Below are positions 22,701 through 34,700 of a DNA stretch of 64,000 nucleotides, piece by piece. The notes beneath the pieces are model-generated. The model worked only from the letters and a program-made list of their open reading frames with translations, did no database searches and was not told the DNA's origin. How positions within the stretch are numbered: the stretch's first letter is position 1; every line of letters begins with the position of its first letter. The stretch comes from Nereocystis luetkeana (Eukaryota > Sar > Phaeophyceae > Laminariales > Laminariaceae): assembly GCA_031213475.1 (NCBI GenBank), contig JARUPZ010000003.1, positions 11,971,580 through 12,035,579 of the forward strand, written 5' to 3'. The position numbers and the translations under genes are program-made.

Positions 22701-25700
22701 CACGTTTCTCCATCTATTGTCGTCGGCAACGCTTGTCAACAGGTTATATACGTCCGCAACATTTTATTCAGGCAGGAGCGTGCTGCAGTACCTCGGTTGA
22801 AAGCTATTGCCACCGACAATGGCTATCGCTATTAATAGATCGATTGCAGTTGCAGTCGACAATGGCTATCGATAGACACATTTCGTTACCTATTGTGACC
22901 GGCAATGGCTATAGATTGATGCACTTCCTAATCTATTGTGATCGGCAATGGCTATCGATAGAGACAGTTTATAATCACGTGTGGTCGGCAATTGCTATAG
23001 ATGGACACCGCTTACAATCTTGTGGTGGGCAATGGCTATCGATAGACACCATCACCCACCTATTCCACACCTGCAATGTACTCTGATTAATAAAGCAATA
23101 CCTGGTATATTATATCGTGACGCAGCCCTGTATGTGTAGGTGATACAGTAGACCATTGCCGCTACACAATGGCCCCGAAGACGTGCTTTTCAACGGTCAT
23201 TGTCGACCACAATGGACCGGCCGCGCTGTGTATCGATAGACATTGTCGGCAACAATCGGTTTCGATAGTTCGGGCGATGGCCCGTTTAGCATCATGGGAC
23301 AGATGACGTATGAAGTGCTTATACTCTGGACAATAGAAAACAAAAACCTGGTAAACACTGCCGCTACAGTAGTAGCCCCGAAAAAGCGCGTATCAACGGA
23401 CATCGCTGACCACCATAGACTGGCAACGGTTTGTATGGATATACTTTGTTTACCACAATAAACTGGCAACGCTACGCTATCTACGATAAGCATTGAACAC
23501 AGTAGACTGACCACGCAGTCTATCGATAGATATTTTCAGGGAACAATATATTTTCGCCAATTGACACAACATGCCAACGCTGGAGTGACAACATTGTCCA
23601 TAGATGGCCGTTGTCCCGAACTATAGATGTTGGGGAAGCAACCGCGATAGGCATCGTAGACTTTGTTTTAAAGAACCAAAAACAGCCTTTCTACGAGTCT
23701 CGATAGCTATTGCCGCCAACATAGGCACGCAATTACGTCCATCAATAACCATCGTCACTCACAATAGACTAGTGGACGTGTTTCCGCGATAGGCTATTGT
23801 CCAAGCTTCTTGTATACCGCGGAATGGAGTAAATAATGTCGATGACCATGGTTGACGACCGCCGACGATTCTATTGCCGCCAACAATAGATACGCGATGG
23901 TGTCCAACGATAGCCATCGCCACCCACATTGGCGTTTTTCCACAGTGTACTACGTGATTGCCTAGTGTATATCGTGGAATGAGTGCGAGCTATCCTCGAG
24001 ATGGCTGTCGATCTATCGACGGATAGCTTGCACAAACTGTGGTAGCGGGCAATGAGCATCGATACATGACTTGCACAATTTATGGTGGCCAGCAATTGCT
24101 ATCGATAAACACATTGCACAGTAGTCTACTGCTGTGGCTGGCAATGGTCATCGATAGATACGGTTTACCATGTACTTTTTGCTCGACAATGTCGACCGAT
24201 CGACAGATCACCAGTCTAATGTCGACGACAATGTCTATCGATCGACAGTATTACCAGTCTATTGCCGACGACTATATGTATCGATAGGTTTCCCCCCCTC
24301 GTCTCGTTCATTGTCAAAGGAATAGACAATTCAATAGACGATAATGTGTCTATTGTCCAGGGGGTGTAAACTGGACACTGGACGGTATTGCTCCCAAAGC
24401 GTCGAAAATACCTACCTGGTGCCGTGTCGTATACCAGGTATATGCCTACTATAATAATGAGGGACCCATGGTTCTCTCTTGCTTTTTTTTGTTTTTGTTT
24501 TTTTTGCTCATCCCATTATTATCTTCGCCCATTTTCTTCTCTCTCTCCTTCCAACTCGTCACTCAGATCCGGGGTCACATAGCAGGCTCTTCTCCCCCCT
24601 TCCCCCTTCCCGCTACGGTACGTGCCTTCATTTTTATCGCGAGAAGATTTCAGCCTTTTCTTCCCTCGTCGACTCGCACCGAATTGTGCCTACCCACGCT
24701 GCAAGGCGCTATCAACAATTGAATCCTTTTTATTTTTATTTTTGCAAATAAAGTCAAAAGTCCGACCCGCCTGGGGTTCGAACCCTGGACTCAAACACAA
24801 GCAGGATTCGAGGTTAACCACTTCAACCACCGGGGCGACCGGCCTTTGACGGCAGTAGACACCGCAATAGGCAATTACTTTTACATCAGTAGAATCAATG
24901 AGTTGTCTATTGTTATAGTTGGAAATTGTCTGCACAGCAGTAGAGGTTTCGGGGACTGCCTCTTAATATCCAATGATACGATGTGCGGGCAATAGAATAG
25001 AGCGACTGCTGTCTTTTCATTGGATTTATCCGGACAACGTGGTCCGGAAACTGTCTCATGAATTGGAAGTGTCACGACAATGGATTCGGCCAATACCACA
25101 TTAATATGAATAGTACTCTGCAACATATTTTATTTCCCATACGCAGGATAGGGAAATTGACTGCATTACACTATTGGTTCTACAGTCTAGATAGGTGGGC
25201 GTCTACTAAATGGAAATTATCGAGCAATTGATTTTGCAGACTGTCTGTGACGTGAGAATTGTGCGGAAAACTGATTTCGGACTCTTGCGAATTAGTTATA
25301 AATTGGAAATGTCCGGAAAACTGGTGTTGGATACTGCGTATTAATTGGAACCGTCTAGACTACGTAGAGATTGCGGAGGCTGCCAAGTAATTGGAATTAT
25401 CCGGACACGAAGGTTTACCGGGTTTTGCTATTATTCATTTAAACTGTGCGAAAGGAAAGCAGGGCTGCTGCTGTGCGGTCGATTCCAGCGAGCTTTACAG
25501 CAGTGCAAGTCTAAGCGTAGGCCTTGTCTTGAGCAAATGCGGCACACCCCAGCTTGTCAACTTTGAGGCCAGGGCGCTGAGCCCACTATTTTTTACGTCA
25601 AGAGATGTTTTTCATGTTTCGGAAGTTCACCCGATTTTACGTTGACCATCGAGTCACGGGTTTTCAATGGACGAGGCCTTTATTCAAAGTCTCTACGATA

Positions 25701-28700
25701 CCCTGTAAAATGAGCCCGATGGTGCATGTATACCTAGACTCCAGCCGATGCCAGGAGCGAGCTCACCGCGCCAAACGCCACATGTTCCAAACATGACCAT
25801 CATGCGACAACACACATATTGCGCAGGTTCCTTGCGACAGTGGGCGGGCGTGTCAATATCGACGCGGAGTCTGGTCTGGCGGTGTACAAGCGGCCTGCGG
25901 GTTGGGTCGGATGGACCAAGCTCACCCCAGGAGGCTCGCTGAAGCATAATCTCTTCAACACTGGAGTCACCGGCAGCCCGCAAGTGCGGAAAGGAGGGAA
26001 GCTTATGATGATCACTTCCATCAGCTACTTGATAATTCAGGCGGGTTTCGATGCGGGCTCCAGTCGGTACCCACATGTTATCAGTTTTGCATTTTCGCAT
26101 TTTTTCAGTTTACCGTTGGCGCTTTTACGGGCATGTCGGTAGATTAACCAAACTGTCCTAAGACGCGCTTTTGAGCCTCTGTTCGTTTGTGACTGCCCGA
26201 AGATCTGCGTTTGAGCCTCTGTTCGTTTGTTTAGCGACTTACTACTGTAGTCACACTGCTGCGTCATACGATCCATGCTGCTTCCTGGACGAAAAGAAAA
26301 ATCCGAGGGTGTGTTCGGTTGGGTATACCGGTGCCCGGGGTGTTTTTGGTGGGCCTTTGTACCAAACTTGCCGAACTGTCGGATACCGGTACTGTCTTGA
26401 AGTCGCACCGAATTTTGGCAGGTGTCGGGTACCGGTACTGTCTTGAAGTCGTACCGAATGATATCGGAGCATGCGGTGGGGTGTTCAGGCCGCACCGAAC
26501 TTTACCGGAGTGGTTGGGTAGGATGTTCAGGCCGTACCGAGCTTTATCGGAGTGTTCGGTAGGGTGTTGAGGCCGCACCGAACCTTACCCGAGACGTGGG
26601 TAGGGTACTTCACCTTACCGAGCAAACACCCCCGGTGAGTCTAGCTTGGTACGTGCCCTACCGAACACACCAGCGAAAAAATCGCTCGTATCATACCAGC
26701 ACGATTAAAACAACTGTTTTTTCTTCCATTTACAGTCAGTCGTAGTGCCAGGCGCGGTTTGTAGTGCCAGTACCGTACCCAGTATAGTATGTCTTGCGCT
26801 GTTGTGTCATTCTCGTCTTGGTTTTTGGGTCGTGGTACAAAACGGTACAGGCCCGGAACCGACACGACATGCTTTGAGTTGCTTCAGGTCATCGTCGGGC
26901 CCAAGCGTTACTGGTGAACTGGGGTATAAGTCGTCGTGGCTCCTTTTTTGCGGCATGTTTCCATCTGCCATTTATGTATCCCTCTACTATTATACCTTTT
27001 TCTCTACGAGGTAATGTTCGTGTCGCACTGGTGTGCATATTATACCTGGTACTCGTTTACACTCATGTGTACAATAATATAAGCATACGTACGTATAATA
27101 CGATACGGCGATGCGACACGGCCGAAGCAGCAGTCCTTCACCTTTCAGCACGGCGCTTCATCTAAACACTACTATTACTGCTGTAGCAGCCGTAACCGGA
27201 CACACGTACGTACGTATGATGTATGACTACTGCTTGGACACCAGCACAACTGGCTGTCAGTATAGCAGAACTATTAATATTGATGGAATTACACCAGCAC
27301 AACAACTGCTGTACGAGTACATTATGGTATATACACGGCCTGAGTCAACGGTGCGCCTTCGTTGACAAGCAGTGCTGTGGTGCATTGCAGTCTTTCCACC
27401 GGTAGTGTATTCGGTGGCATGCTGAAAGGAAACGCTCTTGACGACGAAGGAGATGCTTGATCTTCAATGTTGATGCACTTCGAGGTAGACGGCGATCTAC
27501 GAACTGGTGGTGATTGCATACTCCGTATACGCATGGCTTCGATGCACGTGAATACGCCAAACAACTGCGCGGTCATTCCCACGATGTACAGCAGTAGTTG
27601 CTTTGACTAGGAAAAAAAAAGTCGAAAGTAGTGCAGGTGCTGTACGTATTTCCCAGTATGGTGATGCCTACCGGTGTACGTACCAGTGCGGTCAGTGCCT
27701 CATGTAAATAACTCTGTTTTAGCTTTTCAGTTATTTGTCCACCCCTTCGACTGTTGGATGTACCGCTGTACTACTACTGTATCCCTTGCCCTTCATTGGT
27801 CGTAGCAGAGTTTTCTTTTCTTGCTCTCACTTTCCAGTACATTATAGCTGGGTTATTCTTAGCAGGTGTTTGATAGTACCAGTTTATACCAGGTGCATAG
27901 GTAACAGTCGCCTTTTTTTGCCGATCGGGTATGGTGAGCACTCAGCACTTGTAGTCAGCGCTTCCTTAGCTCGTCGACTGACGTCGAGTTGTGCACAGCG
28001 AAAACATCCTTCCCACATGCTCACTCTTTATATGCCAGTATATGCATATTCTACCTGGTGCGACGTCCGGGATTCGAAGCCAAGCCACGAAGAACCAACA
28101 ACATCCAGGGTTGGTGGTTACCCCGTTACGAGGCTATTATAGATGATGATGCCGCTTAGGCCACGTGGGCGACCACTACGCTGTTAACATACCGGCACTT
28201 GAAGCTACCTGGTATACGATGATGACGCGTAGTGCGACCGATGATGCTTGTTCCAACTAGACTAGGTTGTTGACACCCTTCCCCTCTATGCACACGCCTT
28301 GGATTGCTCTCCTGTTCCGCGGCAGGGACCCGCGTTCTTCTTGACGGATGAAACGGATGCCCAAGTGTCTAAGGCTGAGTCGACTTTCGCGCTGATCGGC
28401 CTGATCACGTGCTCGGTGCTCTTCGTCGGATATCTGTTGTACCAGGTGTGTCTTAGTCATCGTTATGCCAGCGTAGATCCTAAAACGTACGTTCATGTCA
28501 TATCAATAATTCAGTTCTGTTCGTGCTACGTAGGCGTTTTCCTTTGTGCGCACGAGTAGTTGGGTGGTGTTGTGCTGCCTTCGTCGCCGCCCTCCTGGAG
28601 CGGATGGATCCCTTTTTGTCTTTCGTTTACGACGCTGGATCTTTTTGCGCAAAACTAAGCCTGACGCTCAAGGAACCGCTGACATCGCACAATGCGGTCA

Positions 28701-31700
28701 CCCGTCGTGCGCCATCTACCCTCGACGTTGCTGCCATCTCGGACTGTCTTGTCTGTGGTGAAAACATGCTGTAGTGGGAGCTGTCTCGCACTGATAATGA
28801 CCAGGTTCTTGAGGACTACATGGAGGAAGTACGACGCGAAAAAATCCTAAACGGGGAGATCTCTCTGCTTGGCGTCATGCAGGTTAGTTGTTGCTACTTT
28901 GTTACCTCGACTCACGTAGACGTAATCATATCTTAATTCTGTGAGTAGTACGAAACGCTACAGAGTAAACACTGTTACCTCGACTCCAGTAGACGTAGTA
29001 ACATTTCAAGTCTGAGCATTTACAGCACTTCTGTACAGAGAAAATACTGCTGCCGTTGTCGCACGTTGCAAGCGTATGTATAGTCGGTGGTCTTGCGGAG
29101 GTGAAACAGGTCGACAGGTAAATTACAAACGGAAACAGAAACTCAAGCAGGGCCCTATACTACAGCTACTGCTGCTGTAGGATGGTCTCCTGAGATATAT
29201 GGTATATGTTTTGTCAGGCAGTGCCGCCCGTCCTTTGGTGTGAGCACGGAAAAGACTCAAACATGACATGCTCTGTGTTACGACAATTCTGTGTGTTGCA
29301 GAACACGTTGCTACTATTTACTACTCATGTATGTGGCTTATTGTAGCGCTTGTATGTACCTGCAAAGATTACAGCCGAAAACAATCCCCGCGTTTCTAGT
29401 TTGACCATGAACACCATGCATTACTTGCATGCTCGTACTGCCCACCTGGAAGCGTTTCCGTCTGGACTGCTCCTATTCATGATACGCGAGTCTATTAATC
29501 GTACATCGTACTGCTGCTGCTGCTGTGGCAGTTGTGGCAGTTGTATCCAACGCCACAAGTGTCAGAATTGATTGATGACACACTACAAGTATTATTAATA
29601 ATTCGAAGTGGTACTCGTACAGCAGTTTATACGTTCCGAATCTTATAGGTTAACGGATGAAATTATTCTACAATACGAATCACGATACATCAAGCGAGGA
29701 CCTTTAACAATCTGGGAGAAGGGATCTTTAGGTTGGTGGGCTGTTGGGGTGTTTTGGTTCCTGTTGGGATCAAGGTACAGGCGAAGACCCAACCCAACCC
29801 CTGACTCTACCCCTAACCCTAACCCTGACCCCAAACCGCAGCCAAAACGGGTCAAAACTCGCCATAAACGCGGCTGCGCCGCGTTTGCATCGAACCAGGA
29901 AATTTCTCAGTTGCGGACGACGATTCCGAAGTGCAGACCACGCTACACATTTTTCAAGTAAAAAACATCCCTAAAGATCCCTTCTCCCAAACTGCTAAAC
30001 CTACTCTCAAGCTCTACTGCTGTACCAGGTATAATATATTCCAAATATATACCAGGGTATGTTTTGGTGGTTGCTCTGGCCAACACGACCCTACCCCAAG
30101 CTTATATCACCCTGCCCGTAACCCCGGCCGCGACCCGTTCCAGGTTGTGTTCCTATTAATATTACATACTATTAATATCACTATTAATAGGTATGTTGTG
30201 TATGTGTGACGTGTGGTTGTCGCGCCGAAAAAAAAAGGAGGTTGGGATTTGGCGTATTTGTAAAACCCCCCAAAAAGGTCAACCGAATGTGTCTGGCTTT
30301 CTAACATTGCCTGTTCGCTACAGTCATCATGAAGACCATACGGGACTCTGAGCTTGGAATTTTCCTGGGATTCTGCTTTTATTGATACCTGGTATTAATA
30401 GTTTATGCGGGTCAAGCACATTTTTCGACAAAGTAGTAAACTACCTATTAATATTAATAGCGCTTAAACGTTATTGGTGATGAAGCGGAAGTGCTCTCGT
30501 CGTCGCCCGGCACCTGTGTAGTGGTGAGTACTGTATTAATAGAGGACTTGTTGCTATCCCCCTATTAATAGTATATTATATTTTGTGGTGTTGGCAGCGA
30601 AACTCGATATGGTTGCTCACTTTCTACGACCATTAGCAGCAGCAATGGGTCCCACTTACAGCAGTAGATTCATGGCTGACTTCTGTGCAACGCTGCAACA
30701 CTGCTGCAGCATGGATCGATTTGAAGTATCGGGGTGCCGATGGTATGGTTGATTTTCATCAGCAGAATCGCTCAATGCCAAGCTCTCTTTTTTTTGCCGC
30801 CTCTCCGTTGCTGTTATTAGACTTATACCACGGTAGTGCTGGTATAAATAGGAGACAAATACCTCTGTTCATAGTACTACAGCAGTAGTATTAATATACA
30901 CCAGGTGTATAATATCACCATTAGAATAAGATGTACCAGTACGCCGCTGTGTTGGACAAGTCTATTCGATAACTGCCCTTAGATGCGGTATATTATACTG
31001 TCTTGTCTGTCTGTGAAGCTCGCGTCGTTTCCTCCCTGGGTTTCCTGCCGTTGTTCTCTGCTTCTGTGCGTGGCTTCGTCTTCGATGGCTCTACTCAACG
31101 GCTGGGATGGTTCGGACGGTTTGGGGCTTGTCAGGCGGAGCTGAGCACCACACCTTGCACCCAGGAATCGTCAGGCTACCAGGCGATGGAAGGGGTGAGG
31201 GCCCCATTATGGACTTATCGCCAACACCTGGTACCTTTTCCCTAGGGTGTCAACCCCTCGACACATTTTTGTCGGGGGAGGAATTTATCATCTATACCCT
31301 GGTATACACCTGGCTGGGGTCTGGGGTCATCCGCGGATGGATGTAAACGATGAAAATGTTGAATGTTTTATTGGAAGTACAGCAGTAATGGCACCTTAGA
31401 GGTGGCAGACTGCAACATTCACGGCCACCTCAGGATCGCTGCGATCGGCCATGCGCGCAGTTTTGTCTCCAGGAAGTCAGAGCAATTGTTGTCTCACCCG
31501 TGATTAGTTTGCCTTTTTGATAGTCTGGCTTGCAGCTGGTACAACAGCAGCAGTAGTGTTGTCGTGCCCCGCGACGAAGGAGTAGGTTTGGCTGCAGCAT
31601 TGAGCTAAACTGCAAGTAGCGAGTGATGCTGTCGAAGCGGTTGCTTGCATGCATCTTCGAAGAGATGCGGGGAGATATGTATGGAAACACCTCCTGTCGG

Positions 31701-34700
31701 ATACAGGATCATGATACATACATACATACATACATACATACATACACGCATACTTGGGGGTATTGATGGCGTACATAAGGTACTCGCACGGACGTATGGG
31801 TACAACAATCGAGTTTTACTTGTGTCTACCTGCGTTTCGGTTATAGGTTGGCCTTGCGCTGCCGGAGAAGTCAATGCGACGCCTGGAGCGTCTGCTGCGG
31901 CCGTTCTTCGACAGATACGACGACGACTCCAACGGACAGCTAGACATACAGGAGTTCTGGGCGGTTTTTCACGACCTGCAAGAGCATGTTCAGATATCGG
32001 TGAGTGTGCGCTGCTGAACCATCAATGTGGCCATGTTAATGGAATATATCAATGGAGCACACAATCGGGGTGCGAGGGCGGTCGGTGCACCTTGCGACCT
32101 ACTGTAGCTCAATCTAGGAATGATTTGTGGGAAACTTACTGCGCTCTGTCTTCGCGTTTTGGGCAGCCAGCCCCTAGGTATATCTACTGCAGCCGCTCCT
32201 GTCGATAGAATACGTCAGAACATTACGGCGTGCCGCGGTCATGTGGGCATAGGCACTCATAATACATTAGTGTCTACCTGGTAGTCTCTAGTCCCTGAAT
32301 AGGGTGTTGATCACTTACGTCTGACCCTTTTTCCTCTCCATGTGCATGTCCGGGTGTTTGCTCCCTTGTGCAGGAACTGAGTGTCATATTCGAGGAAATC
32401 GACACGGACCGGTCCGGGCTAATCGACTTCGACGAATTCGTCACCGGCGTCGCCAAGTTCGTGCTTGAAAAGTCGCCGAACGGCAGCAACAGGTACTACC
32501 TGCTGTATATTGTAGAACACACCATGCGCTACGTACGCGTAATATACTGTAGAAATATAGCATGTTCGCAGCAGATGGGATTTCTTTTGGTGCACGATAA
32601 TATGAGATAATATGGCCTTTTCGCCTTGAAAACCGCTGCGTTGCGTCTGTCTCATAAGAGTACCCCATGATAATGCTCCAGTGCGGGCTTGCAGAGGCTT
32701 GTGCTGGAAGGAGGTAGGCGAGCCTACGACTGCAGTGTTGATCCATGTTGCGTTTCTAGAGCTGTAGATACCACGGTGTGATGTTGCAATCGTACGTCGC
32801 CCGAGCTACACGTTAACACGAGGTTACTCGTTGTCAAGAGAGCGGCTGAACTGAGCGCTTTCCACCCCAAAGCCTTGTTTGTTGTTTGTATTTTTGTATC
32901 CATCATCCAAAGACTGTGAAGTGTAACAGCGCAGTTGCTATTATTAATGCGCGTGCGTCTCATCGATTATATTCTCTTCTCGTCATGTAAACCCGTTGTG
33001 GAAGACATAACCCCGGTTTTTTCGTATGGATAGGATATTATCTGCACGGTGTACGTAAATGGTGTTGGGATGCCTTCCGGATGGGATCTGAATGACTCGA
33101 TTTTGCTCATGTCTGCGGAGTGTGCTCTGTATGATACGGCTCTTGTACAACATACCATGCCGCCAATTACAGGATTTCGATTATGTAGATCGGGATCTGT
33201 CCGATATGTAGTACCGTGTACACTCAGATGACGAGCGTGACTACTCTCTTGTCCGACCAATTTTGTCAGGGACGCCAGTACGCCGCATGTGGAGGAAGAG
33301 GACTGCGACGGTGACGGCGACGAGGAAGAACACGAGGAGGTGCGATCGATGGATCATACCACGGTATACTGTCATGCTATGATACCAGAGCGCGCATGCA
33401 TCATGCACCATGCCAAAACATGGGAGAACGTGCAGACGACTTTGTCGACTCGATTCGACGAGTGTCCCGTGTGTTTGCGCAGCGAGTGACTTGACGTCTG
33501 TCCCGTGCGTTGGTGCCGCCCATCGGGTACGAGTTATTTCATACCATACTCGAAACATATACCATATCATACGACACCGAGCTTGTTTCCACGTTCGACT
33601 GCGGTTGTACGAGGCCAAGCCAATAATGCAAGTTTGAGTGAAACTCATTCGCACGGCGCCAACAACTTCGGCTGGCTGAAGCCGAAGTTTACTTGATTGT
33701 AGAGGCATGTTATGACCGCCGAATACACCACCAACCAACGCGCGCGAGTTGACGACAGTTATAAATGTCCTGCTGCGCAAGTTCCTAGCGACAGCATTGC
33801 TATCTGCTCAATAGTTGCTTCTTATTGTTGCCGTCCCTGGCTTTCGTTTCGTTTCCTTTCTTGTTTTGTGTCCGGAACTGCTGTTGTGGCGTCATGACAG
33901 ATGCCAGAAGATTTAGTGCACCTCGACCCGCACGTCCAACAGTACCATGTCAAAATGCGTGCGGCCTGGCTCATGGCGGTCGGAACAGCACTGGTGCTCG
34001 TTTTCTCAGGTGAAGCAGGAGATACTTTTTTGAGCAGGGGGTTTGTTGATGCGCAGGGCTCAGGCAAGGCAATCAGACTACCCCCGCCTGACCGCCTGTG
34101 GATACCTGTTGGAGTTGAATTAACTGTGGTGGGGTCATGATATATGGCAAGATTGACGCCACAATTGCGCGCTCCTATCAAGTGTGAAGCGCCGGGGGGG
34201 GGGGGGGGGTACCGTATGTGGCGTCCTATGATATATAGCTTCTGCAAACCTGTCTGTTGGTCCAGCGGTACCCTCCCTGGCACTGCCTGGGCATGAGCGT
34301 TATCGGCGAGTCAACGTCTGGGATATGTCGCAAGGCTACATTACTACTCACCAGGTATTGTACAACCGACATGTGAAGAAGGCCACGCAACACAAGGGCG
34401 GTTGAGCATCGATCGAGCACGGGGTGGTCTCTCCCTTCTTCTTGTGTCTTTATGAATTAACTGTAAAGCTGTTTCTCGTTCACTCACGCGCGCGGCGTTT
34501 TTTTTGTCCTTAGATCCGATGGTGGACGTGTTGGGATCCGTGGGCGACCGCACCGGGGTATCTTCGTTCTACATTTCTTTCGTGCTGGCGCCACTGGCAT
34601 CCAACGCCAGCGAGCTGATCGCCGCCTTCAACTACTCCCTCAAGAAGACTAGCCGCACCATCGTGATCTCCTTTGCGGCCTTACAGGTGGGCGACATCGA

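Larger units (their letters stand above)
2318..25826 (+). other. Intron 2 of the exchanger gene, 23.5 kb, packed with transposons
   Basis: It runs from the GTGAGG donor to a GCGCAG acceptor. The split Trp codon on either side reads TIPW-FLATVGG, as expected for the family, and nothing between looks like another exchanger exon. It holds SINEs, LINE copies, MITEs, two foldback elements, an unknown duplicated repeat and a degenerate ATCGATAG array, listed separately. The stretches 2318-4190, 6605-9090, 20180-21990 and 22095-22630 show no recognisable gene or element apart from short simple repeats. Confidence 0.85.
28883..31846 (+). other. Intron 5, 2964 bp
   Basis: Noncoding and rich in TATTAATA and TACCAGGTA words. 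It includes a small inverted-repeat element with telomere-like hexamers (29711-29992) and a CATA microsatellite (31714-31746). No gene is recognisable in it. Confidence 0.75.

Noticed and set aside
22640-24330. CRISPR-like repeat spacing
   Set aside because: Units are degenerate, occur in both orientations, with irregular spacing and no constant repeat; the genome is clearly eukaryotic.
28446-28774. Extra exchanger exon in the open frame 28523-28774
   Set aside because: It ends in a TAG directly before exon 5, has no family similarity, and the join YLLYQ-WELSR is already in phase.
33241-33780. Minus-strand open frame of 179 codons
   Set aside because: It is opposite exchanger exon 8 and its flanking introns and shows no domain; the + strand exon is supported by phase on both sides.
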